From the NCBI GenBank assembly GCA_027382625.1, contig JAJKFJ010021272.1, positions 26,344 through 90,343 on the forward strand: a stretch of DNA of 64,000 bases. The letters run 5' to 3'. The stretch comes from Tetmemena sp. SeJ-2015. Taxonomy: Eukaryota; Ciliophora; Spirotrichea; Sporadotrichida; Oxytrichidae. Within the stretch, counting starts at the first letter, position 1. Each line of letters opens with the position of its first letter. The notes beneath the pieces are model-generated. The model worked only from the letters and a program-made list of their open reading frames with translations. It was not told the origin of the DNA and made no database searches. Of the stretch, positions 55,788 through 64,000 are shown one piece after another. Position numbers and translations under genes: made by a program.

Positions 55788-58574
55788 TCAAATAGAAAAA
55801 GGTTTGCAGACTAGTTTGTATCTGTTAGTTAGAATCTTATAGTCCATAATTTTAACCTAGCCAAAAAAAAACATTTTTTTGAGCTTCTGAATTTAAAAAT
55901 TCTATCTTTCCAAAGAATATGAATCAAAGAAATAAATTATTTCATTTTATAAATTAAAAAATTAATAATGCCAATATATTGCAGCTTCACTTTTAATTTA
56001 GGAAAATTAATTGGAAATCGGAATTCATTTCAAAAAAGAATTGAAGACCTAAACTTTTAGTCTTATAAGTTATAGGTAAAAAGCTGAATTTTGGGTTTTA
56101 CATTAATTTAAAAATGAATTTGCACTTTTGCCTTCTGATAGGTATTATTAAAGAGTTAGAAATGAAATTTAAAATTATAAAAAATGATTAATTCGTTGAA
56201 GAGCATTAAAAGAAATAAGTTTAGTTAGAATTCATTAAAACTGCTAAAAAGCCAGCTAGTATCTTAACCCAATTGAGGGGTAACCGACTTTATAGTTATA
56301 TTTGTGCAAATGAGCCTTTAGTATAAGCGGATAGGATGTGGCGAGGTTCCTCACCACCGCTGTTGGTAATAGTAGTATCAGAATGTACCTCTTTGCCAAG
56401 CGGATACTACTATTACCAACAGCAGTGGTTGAGGAACCTCGCCATATCCTAGCTGCTTAGACTAAAGGGAAAATAAGCGTGTCTCGATGCGCTTGCTCTT
56501 TAGCACGTAGCACATTTGCTCAAATAGAGTGTAACTATAAAATCGGTTACCCTTCAATTGGGGTTAAGATACTAGCCGGTTTTTAGCAGTTATAATGAAT
56601 TACAACTAAACTTAATTTAAAATTTTAACGCTCTTCAACGAATTAATCACTAAAAATAAGCTATTTGATGTTTCAAATTCTTAACCAAGTAATTAATGAT
56701 TGAAGTTTTAAAATTTCTGCCATATATAACTTTTTATTTCATCTTCTTTACTGAAGTTCATCTATATGAAAATTGATTGAAATATAATACTAAATCTAAG
56801 GGGAATAAATAAATAAAATCCTCTCATTAACTATCACAGATTTAATATTTATTAGATTTGATGATAGTTCAATTTTTACTTTTTTCAAAATCCTCAGCTA
56901 TAATTAATATTATGGCTCAAATACGAATTAGTGATTGAGGGTTGTAGAAAAGTAAATAAATGCAACTCTTGAGCTGATCTCTAGGGCATCTGATGCGTGG
57001 CAGTTGTAGAAGTTTAAATTGTTGATATGCGGTTCTATTGCGCTTAGTGCTTATACTCCTCGAGGAACTTGTTGTATTGCTGCTAATCCATCATCTCATC
57101 TGATAAGAGGGAGGATTAATAAAATCTTGTAAAATCTTACTCAAATCTTTTTCATCTGCAATTTTGACTTGCACAACCAAGCCATAGTCTTCAGAGTCAG
57201 AGTTCGCAAGGACGGGTTCAACTTTAACCTTATCGTTTACAGCTTCCACTTCTTCGTTTAATGGGGCATACACATCAGCTGCGGTCTTAACGCTCTCTAT
57301 CGTAGTCTAAAATAATGTGAAACATTTTCCCTTTGCAAATCCATATTTATAGAATAGGTAATTAGATAGTTTTAATATGAACTGATCTTATAAACTTACG
57401 ATTCCCTCTCCCTAGGAGAACTTGGTTCTAACTTCCTTCATGTCGAAGTGGACTATATCTCCTAGCTCACCCTGAACGAACTTAGTGATGCCGATCTTTC
57501 CAACCTAAAGACACAGTAAGAGCACGCCTTGGTGGTGGAGTCGTACTCAATTCACTCGTGGTCTTTCGAGAACTTACTACATTTCAGTTAGTGATCCATG
57601 ATAAGGGAGGGATAAGAATTCTTACCTAACAACTGCGAAGTATCTGGCATTGGTAGAGGCAAGTTGCTGAGATCTGAAGACTTGCTTTGAGAGAGTTTTT
57701 AGTGAGAGGCTAGCATTTATTACAAATTACTTGATTATGGAATTTAATAAATATATAAATCACACAATTAAAAGAGCTTTTAATCTACCTGCCACGCATC
57801 AGATGCCCTAGAGATCAGCTCAAGAGTTGCATTTATTTACTTTTCTACAACCCTCAATCACTAATTCGTATTTGAGCCATAAAGGTAAAAATACAAATAA
57901 CTTTACAAGTTTATGCTCATCTTAAAATTTTAAAGTTAAATGATAGAATTGATGCTTTCCATTTTTCTAACTAAATTACATAATACATGTCGCATGTTGT
58001 TTTGGGACCTACCGTGATCCAGAATGAAACTTATTGATTAACAATAAAATAAAAATATATAACTGTGTCTTGATTGTAAACTGCTGCTTCAGTGGCAACT
58101 GGAAGTAAATCTATTTGCTCCTATTGAGTAGCTTGACGCTTCATTCCACTTTCATCAATTATAATTTTTTCAAACATTTTAAATTATGTAGAGCTCGTTA
58201 GACTAGAAAGCTTGCTTAGCGTTGTTGGATAATTCCACCTTTTACTCTGAGGATAAAATAGTGAAGTTATAGTCAAGACCGAAACCCATAATACTCTTGC
58301 TAGGTTTGTCAAGGCCAAAGTTATTAAAGGTTCCCTCAGACACCCAACTGAACTCAACTGAGTTCACCTCGTTGGAAGTTTAAAAAAATTAAAAACTATC
58401 ATTCTTTTAATAGCTAATATGAAGTGTACATCTTAAGCTTATCCTTAACTTCCAAAATTAAATAATTTTAACTCTGAAGGGTGAGTCAGAAAGTTTGGCA
58501 GTCACCAATCCAAGAAGTATGACAATTGTCGAAAGAAAATAACAAAATATAGTTTAAAGAGCGGTCTTAAGCAT
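55788..58574 (-). CDS. Secreted-protein array, subfamily F1 member 5
   Basis: ATG at 58574 (MLKTAL, then STIVILLGLVTAKLSDSP via TCTTT), TGA at 55788-55790. Central: MYTSNEVNSVEFSWVSEG (pointer ACTTC), LDYNFTILSSEQKVELSNN with AKQAFQSNELYII, DESGMKRQATQQEQIDLLPV (pointer ATAATT), TVSFWITVGPKTTCDMYYV (pointer GTT). The end is KLQYIG joined through TTGGC to QVKIMDYKILTNRYKLVC. Between the CDMYYV block (about 57965) and KLQYIG (about 55995) lies a germline-limited stretch of nearly 2 kb that holds the gcvH element and a 465-bp hairpin element. Confidence 0.7.
56185..56649. mobile_element. 465-bp hairpin (foldback) element
   Basis: TGATTAATTCGTTGAAGAGC at the left is inverted at the right end. 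The arms stay alignable through ATCTTAACCCAATTGAGGGG and GGATAGGATGTGGCGAGG to a loop near 56385-56405, with the inner stem GATACTACTATTACCAACAG. The right arm has an extra stretch of about 40 bp. No coding capacity. It lies in the IES of F1 member 5 next to the gcvH element. Confidence 0.8.
56910..57003. repeat. 94-bp terminal inverted repeat, left
   Basis: Perfect inverted match of 57789-57882. It reads TTATGGCTCAAATACGAATT onward to TGATGCGTGGCAG. Confidence 0.92.
57004..57726 (-). pseudogene. gcvH: Glycine cleavage system H protein copy (gcvH), TIR-flanked
   Basis: Minus-strand exons encode a presequence-like start (LSLKTLSKQVFRSQQL, then NARYFAVV), SKFSKDHE, IEYDSTTK, VGKIGITKFVQGELGDIVHF, KEVRTKFSQGEGI, TIESVKTAADVYAPLNEEVE (lipoyl-lysine motif ESVK) and ADEKDLSKILQD with QQQYNKFLEEYKH. 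The H protein carries the lipoylated arm of the mitochondrial glycine cleavage complex. Two GT-AG introns (GTAAGA to ATGTAG, and GTAAGT to TTTTAG) and two pointer-type IESs (AGG, about 23 bp; AGAT, 27 bp) are needed for the frame. Defects: the conserved Trp of HEW is TGA (complement of 57558-57560 region), no in-frame ATG was found, and no stop occurs before the frame runs into the left terminal repeat. Probably a captured, decaying copy. Confidence 0.85.
57789..57882. repeat. 94-bp terminal inverted repeat, right
   Basis: CTGCCACGCATCAGATGCCC onward; exact inverted copy of 56910-57003. Confidence 0.92.
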
Positions 58575-59106
58575 AAAATAAACGTCATTTACATTATAAA
58601 GTATCATTTTTAGCATGAGTGAAAAATATATTTGAAAATTTATTATAAATTAATTAAGGAATCTTTACTTATAGGGAGTAAATCCAATCAATAAATTATT
58701 CATAACAACTAATTTCTTGTAAACATACTGAGGAGAAAAATAAGAATTCTTATGGATAAATTTAAGGCTAAATATCGTCTTAAACAGATTTCTAAATTTA
58801 GAACTTTCAATTCCTTCAATTCATTAGAATGATTTAGATTTAATGAAATTTTAATTGCCTAGCATTTTAATCTATCTTTTAGGGTTGATGGGAAAGTGTC
58901 CATTGAGCTTAGATTTTGGACACTAAGACTTTCTTAAAAAAGGATCCAATATAAATACTAAGATTGTATATTATATTATTGGATCACTATTACTATTAAA
59001 AGCTCTAACACTTTGCTTATTTAAAATGCAGTTATAGTTTTAAAAAAATAAATTTTTAAATTCGGATATTTTTGTTAAATGTTTGGCAAATTATTTTGAG
59101 TAAACC

Positions 59107-59111
<5 letters not shown>

Positions 59112-59140
<29 letters not shown>

Positions 59141-59141
59141 T
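59112..59141. repeat. (CT)n microsatellite
   Basis: An uninterrupted CT dinucleotide run of about 13 units in AT-rich spacer between F1 member 5 and F2 member C. Confidence 0.9.
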
Positions 59142-59404
59142 AGACTTTATAAACTTGCAATTATTATAATTTTTCATTGTCTGTTTTGTAGTATGATGAT
59201 AAATTTAACATAATATCTTGAATTGTACACTCGATGTGAAGAACGTAGCGAATTTCCATAAGTTGATTAGATTATATTTAACTCTAGTTTTAGTAAATTA
59301 TAATGCCAAAAATAAACGAATCTGATTCAAAATACAAAAGAGACTGTTCTTTCTATTCTTAGACTTAGTGGATACAATCCTATACTCCAGAAAGAAGGCC
59401 CTGC

Positions 59405-61989
59405 TCATTTTAGAGGAGTACACACTAATTTTTAATCGTTTGTCTTCACTTCAAGGGCCCCATATTTACTAGACTAGATGTTTATTATGCATACAAACTA
59501 TATTAGAATTTGCTCTTTAAAAGAAAAATATTTAAGTTTATAAAGAAATTCTTAGAGAATTTATTTAATTTAAAAAGCTCAAAATACTTAACAAATGAAT
59601 TTGCTTATAAAATGGTTGAAAGTTAATCTGGGAAAGGGATTACTTACTTTGGAATATAAATTTTTAATAAAACTAGGGACTATTTATATAATCTTATAGA
59701 TTATTAAATTAGAAAGTTAAAATTCAGGACGCACACGACCGGCACTAGGCACTGGTCGCCCTTTCCCTGAAGGCTTTTTGGTTTGGTAATCCATTGGCTG
59801 GTGGGTGAGTGCTTAAAAGAGGCAAGGGATAATGGCAGCCGAAGCCCTGGGGAAGGTGGTTGGGCTGCTCACTGGAGAGATAATCAAAGGTGAGTGGTTC
59901 CCACTCACCCTCCTAATCCTATTAGGCGTGGAGGGACGAGATCTATGGGCAAACACTCAGTAATGCAGTTGGATAGCGAAGCCAGACGCTACGGAGCAGC
60001 AACTTGTTCCCGGTCTGAAGCTTCCGGATTTTTTTTCTCCTTTTAGGTTTTTTTGGATGGTCTACAGAAGCCGGGGGCTTCTGCTCAGAGTGTGAGGTGG
60101 GTGCCACGTGTTTAATATCCCTATTCGGCTGGTAGGTTTGTGTGCGTCAGATAAGTGCGTCATAGCAATATCATTGACGTCACGGCCTATCTTATTTATG
60201 CCGGGGGCCCTTTAATTCCCTTAATTATTATTATATAATCTTATTTTCAAGATTTAAGCATTCATAATTACCATACTGATCTAACTTACCCTTAATATTA
60301 GTAAGACAATACTCTTCCGACTTTTGAGCTTTGAAATACAATATATAGCCGAAATAAAAATGCCAGAGAAAGTATAAGACTAGATTATGTTTAATAAATA
60401 TACTGTGAGCATAGGCAGATATAAGATATCTTTTGCCCGAAAAAAGATATTTAATTTACGTTTATAGAGGTTCTAAAGCACAGCTCCTTTTCTTTTGATA
60501 ACTTAAAAGAGAACTAACTAAACAAAACTTAATTAAGTTTATTGGAATATAACTCTCTTTTCTCCTCTCTTTTATTTGTCTCTATAATTTAATGTTAGAG
60601 TCTTAATTTTTATTAAAATAGAAGAGAAGTACAATAAGATTTGTAGATATAGGGGAAAAAACGAATCATACTAGAATTAAGCTGCTGCTTTTAAAAAGTG
60701 ATTATCTTAATTACTATAATTTAGGCAAGCACTTTTTAAGAATTTAAATAATTTAATTTTCTGAATTTTTCTATTTTATTTAGGTTAAGTTTAATTATAT
60801 GCCATAGTATTGCAGGATTAAAAATTATTAAATCAAATTTAAATGCAAATTTGATGCATAAATTATACCTTTCAATATAAAATAAATTTGATAATGATAA
60901 TAATTCGTGCATTCGGTATAGGGAGGAATGTGAGCATTGTAAATTAAATTATTAACTTAGTATTTTATAATATTTAAATGATCTTTGAATCAGGGTCTTG
61001 GACTGCATCCATGATTTTCTAGAAGTATAGATCTTTATCTGCCTTGTCTTTTGGTTTTCTTTAGCTTCCATCAGTGTCAACAATTAAAGCTAGAAGCATT
61101 TATTTTAAATAAGATCAAGAAAAATTTTTAGGCCTTCTCTCAATTTGTTTTTATAATAAATCATATAAATAATACTTTCTCAAATTATTCCCACATTTTG
61201 TATTATATGTTGGGATTTGAATTTAGATGGCATCTTTAGCGAATGCCAAGGCAATCTAGCACTCAATATTCTGGTAACTAGAAGACTCAATGTATTTTTA
61301 GTTTATTTCTATGGATTAAAATAATATCTTCTCTAAAATTTTAAAGGAGTAGAGATTGTCGAAATAGTGGTTTCTGGTATTGGTAAGTGTATTCATTTCT
61401 TTCCAAGTGTAAACAACACTTAAGTCCTCATCCTAAGATAAATTACAATTTATTTGTTTTATAAGTGTACAGTTTCAAGAAGTCCTTCACTATATAAAAT
61501 TCATTATCTTTAAAATTTAATTCAATATCGTTAATGTCAAAAATAACAAGAGGAATGGTTATATTTCAGCTTCTAAAGTCTTGTAATCAATCTCCTTTCT
61601 TATTCTGAGTTGTGCACAATAGTCCGTAACATAAATTTGAAATTATATTTACAATTCTCTAATGCCTTCGGTAATAACCTTTTTCTAATCAAATTTGCTA
61701 ATCATTTTTGTAATTGGTCACTAAGATCAGAACTAGACTCCATAAATATTCTTATAATTCTTTCTAATAGTTAAAAAATATTTCAAAATTTCGCTATTTT
61801 AATAAATGCAAGCTAAATTAAATTCTCCTTATATCAATAAAATATAAACACTTTCAGAGATGGAGTGGGTCCAGCGACTACCATACCAAGTAATGCCACG
61901 AAGGGAAGTTATCTATAAATTTAAGCAGATATTTTAAAGTAGGGTTCAAATATTTTAAAATATAATTTTATATTTGTGGTTTTGAGCAT
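59405..61989 (-). CDS. Secreted-protein array, subfamily F2 member C
   Basis: ATG at 61989 (MLK then LPFVALLGMVVAGPTPS, pointer AA), TGA at 59405-59407. Then SLKVKDFLKLYT (pointer GTG across about 360 bp), DEDLSVVYTWKEMNTLTNTR (pointer CTTA), INQKYIESSSYQNIECQIAL with AKDAIQ, VDTDGSQRKPKDKADKDLYF (pointer AATT), KIIYNAHIPPYTECTNYYHY (pointer ATTTA), LQYYG and ALEVKTNDQKLVCTPLK (pointer TATGG). The last IES is 1342 bp and contains the second GC-rich dispersed repeat. The alignment with subfamily F1 (VKDLLQMYTS, IIDE, TCDMYY, LVC) shows that F1 and F2 are related. Confidence 0.72.
59465..60806. other. IES, 1342 bp, pointer TATGG (minus-strand sense), holding GC-rich repeat
   Basis: CCATA at 59460-59464 and 60802-60806. 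Excision joins QYYG to ALEVKTND in F2 member C. The matching IESs in members A and B use pointer GGC at the same position but lack this repeat. Confidence 0.7.
59702..60226 (+). repeat. GC-rich dispersed repeat, copy 2
   Basis: Nearly identical to 18053-18578 but inverted; differences are scattered substitutions and a few 1-2 base indels. Both copies sit inside pointer-bounded IESs of unrelated genes. Confidence 0.8.
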
Positions 61990-62649
61990 CGAGTTGAAGG
62001 ATATTTTTATTAAATTATATTTTAGAATAACGAGCCAAAAAATTCCATTTTAAATGAGACAAATATATAAAGTTTTTTCTTTAAGAAAAGTTTTTATAAA
62101 GTTCTTAGAAAATTTTTAAATTTTATTGAAATTCCAAAATTTGGCAAATAAAATTTAATTTTTTGTTTCTTGTTTTTAAAAACCAATTTAAAAGTTTTAA
62201 ATTTCAAAAATTAAATAAAATTGAAAATTTTTAAAGAATTAGATCTATTTCTTATTTTAAAAGGTTGCTATTTTAAATTATCTATTTAAAATAAATGTTT
62301 GGAGCCAAACCCATATAATTTTTTTAAAAATTATTAAGCTAATGCCAAAATTAAAAATTAATTGGAGAGCAATTTTACATCTACTTTTTATTTTTAGTTA
62401 CATAGCGATAAATTTAATTAGAAAATTGTTCAAAACACGACAAGGAGTTATAAAATGGCATTTATGGATAAATTGGCTAAATTATTGATAATATAAATGC
62501 CTATCTTCATTTATTGAGATTTCTTTTGTTTTCAAAAAACTTTTAATTTTATATTTTTTTTTCTTACTTGGAATTTTTAAAATTTTTTATAATTTATTTA
62601 AATTTAGTTTTAAAAGTTTTTGTTTCTTCTTTTAAGAATATTTTCCCTT
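61990..62649. other. Very AT-rich low-complexity spacer
   Basis: Dominated by A and T runs; no coding block or structured repeat seen. Confidence 0.5.
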
Positions 62650-62840
62650 TGATAAAATTACAAACTAGATTTTACTAGTCAGTCCATATGTCATAGGTTT
62701 TCTTGTCGCTATCAATAATTCTGACCTTGCCAAAAATATAATTATTTTCAACTATTATTTTTTTAAATAAAAAAATTTAAATCTATAAAATATTTCTTAT
62801 AATTTAAACAAAGCCAATATATTGCAGCTTCATTTTTTAA
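62650..62840 (-). pseudogene. Subfamily F1 3'-terminal fragment (member 6)
   Basis: KLQYIG (about 62820) and, after an IES with pointer TTGGC, KVRIIDSDKKTYDIWTD (about 62720-62660), the standard end of F1 genes. The frame then runs into AT-rich DNA without the usual CTPL ending, and no upstream F1 segments are seen to the right. Either truncated, or the 5' parts lie elsewhere (scrambled or beyond the window). Confidence 0.6.
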
Positions 62841-63406
62841 AAGTAATTTCAGAAACTAAAAATCATTATGAATTAATTTTTTTAACAAATAAATCCAATA
62901 AAAGATTTTATATATTAAATGAAGTTAAGATTTATAAAATATTTTAATTAATAATAATAGTGAAGAATTAAAAAATAATTCTTAATTAAATCGAAGATTG
63001 AAATACTATTAGCATTCCGTTTATGGTGGCATCTCTGCTCTGATTTAAATTTAATAATATATTGAGAATAAGAAATATGTAAATTTTAAATCTCTAAATA
63101 TGCAGAGTTAATTTAAGTTAAATTGACGACCAAATTTATAGTTCCAAATCATTATTCCTCAAAAAAGAAATAAATTTATCCGAAATTAATCTAGCCATTC
63201 TATAATTTTTGCATTCTACAATCTAATTTTTAAATTAAAATTTTTTATTTTTCCAAAAACCAAATTCCCATTTTTGCATTTTAAATTATTTTTAAAATTT
63301 TTAAAACAAAAAAATAAAAATTTTAAAATAAAAATTTAAAACATTTTCTTTGAGAACTAATTAATTTTGGACCCCTTTTAATGAATGAATGAACTAAAAG
63401 GAAACA
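62841..63406. other. Very AT-rich stretch, no gene seen
   Basis: Long A and T tracts with almost no G/C; nothing coding recognised. Confidence 0.5.
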
Positions 63407-63801
63407 TCACTCATAAAAGTCGTCTGAATTTTTTTCACCAACTACTTGCTATAAATGAGGCAAAGATCTTATTTCATCTTTTGTTTCTGCTGATTGGTGA
63501 AGTGCCTCAATTAGGGTCTTATTATTTCTTCTCTTGTAAACTACTTCAAGAGTTTCTCAACATCTATAAGCTGCTGCATTGAAAGTTACTTCATTCCTTG
63601 GATGATTTAACTCTTCGATTAGTTGCTGACTGCTACGTAAACTGACTGAAGAATCCCTCTTGTCCTCGAACTTTTTCCCCTCATCTATTGATACTGATTT
63701 CCGAATTAACATTACATGAGATGATTACTTTTGAGTCCTATCGAATCGGGTGTTGTAGCCACAACTTCCTCGGGCTCAGCATCAAAACACCACTGTGCCA
63801 T
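63407..63801 (-). CDS. Unknown short protein with one frame change and one in-frame TGA
   Basis: ATG at 63801 (MAQWCFDAEPEEVVATTPDS, then IGLKSNHLM). A 5-bp shift near 63715 leads into LIRKSVSIDEGKKFEDKRDS and SSQQLIEELNHPRNEVTF. An in-frame TGA follows AAYRC, after which ETLEVVYKRRNNKTLIEALH and SLPHLQQVVGEKN run to TGA at 63407-63409. The composition is clearly protein-like on both sides of the TGA. Possibly a small IES or intron removes it; alternatively it is a decaying copy. No family recognised. Confidence 0.4.
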
Positions 63802-64000
63802 TAGGAAAATTTTATCTAAGTTTTTCCCTAGTGATTCCTCTCTTGAAATTTTTCACTCCATCTGCTTAACTATTTTCTCATATTTTCATGAGTTCATATA
63901 TGAAGATAATTAGTGGAATGTGCTTCGCAAATTTTTTAAATTTAAATTTAAAAAGTGTGATCTGCTCTCTCCGATTCTTCTTAAATATTTTAAGTTGTCA

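Larger units (their letters stand above)
56910..57882. mobile_element. 973-bp element with perfect 94-bp inverted repeats carrying an H-protein gene
   Basis: Perfect 94-bp inverted termini enclose the gcvH-like frame and little else. The flanks (CAGCTATAATTAATA on the left, AGGTAAA...ACAAATAA on the right) are continuous in the paralogous IES of F1 member 3 near 45178-45215, which lacks the insert. So this is an insertion into an existing IES. No transposase is present. Confidence 0.85.

Noticed and set aside
1..64000. CRISPR arrays, bacterial operons, ribosome binding sites
   Set aside because: The sequence is eukaryotic (introns, reassigned ciliate code); no regularly spaced repeats of CRISPR type were seen.
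1..64000. Somatic (macronuclear) ciliate chromosome
   Set aside because: Pointer-flanked, frame-breaking insertions and transposase remnants within genes would have been removed in a macronuclear sequence, and no telomere repeats bound the genes.

Overview
This window looks like germline (micronuclear) DNA of a spirotrich/hypotrich ciliate related to Oxytricha or Stylonychia. Three observations support this. (1) Genes read cleanly only if TAA and TAG mean glutamine and TGA is the usual stop; the clearest case is a release-factor GGQ motif whose Q is TAG. (2) Genes carry ordinary short GT-AG introns (about 28-190 nt). They also carry AT-rich insertions that are not GT-AG and lie between short direct repeats (pointers of 2-13 bp). 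Removing the insertion plus one repeat copy restores the frame of recognisable proteins, which is the signature of internal eliminated sequences (IESs). (3) Degenerate DDE transposase pieces resembling TBE/Tc1-mariner elements sit in the eliminated DNA. The short track-level ORFs are therefore mostly fragments of longer interrupted genes.

Left half (1-36200), gene-dense on both strands: a mitochondrial class-I release-factor-like protein (-); a LOTUS/OST-HTH protein (-); a 420-residue unknown with seven exons (+); a Sac1 phosphoinositide phosphatase (-); a B-box zinc-finger protein with a G/S/Y/N-rich tail (-); a MYND-like zinc-finger protein (-); an FHA protein (-); a LITAF-domain protein (-) with a 546-bp IES holding a GC-rich repeat; an N/Q/H-rich protein (-); an ERV46/ERGIC3-like protein (+); a LENG8/THP3-like SAC3-domain protein (+); a large disordered N/Q/S-rich coding region (+); a GNB1L-like WD40 protein (+); a secreted protein (-); a small unknown (+); and a coiled-coil protein (+). 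A 17-bp direct repeat at 5501-5517 and 10165-10181 may bound a 4.7-kb IES that contains two whole genes (Russian-doll nesting).

Right half (36200-62900): a tandem array of related, IES-riddled genes for small secreted proteins, all on the minus strand. There are five complete members plus one 3' fragment of subfamily F1, and three of subfamily F2. IES positions are conserved between members while pointers drift. The IESs and spacers hold an H-protein (gcvH) copy bounded by 94-bp perfect inverted repeats, a 1.68-kb element with inverted termini and an 8-bp target duplication carrying a small intron-containing gene, two foldback elements, transposase fragments in opposite orientations, a duplicated piece of the FHA gene, the second GC-rich repeat, and plus-strand coding blocks that may be MDSs of a scrambled gene. 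The end of the window (62900-64000) is very AT-rich with one short unknown gene.

Everything here was read by eye. Exon and IES ends are exact only where a splice site or pointer is named; similarity statements are recognition from family knowledge, not database searches.
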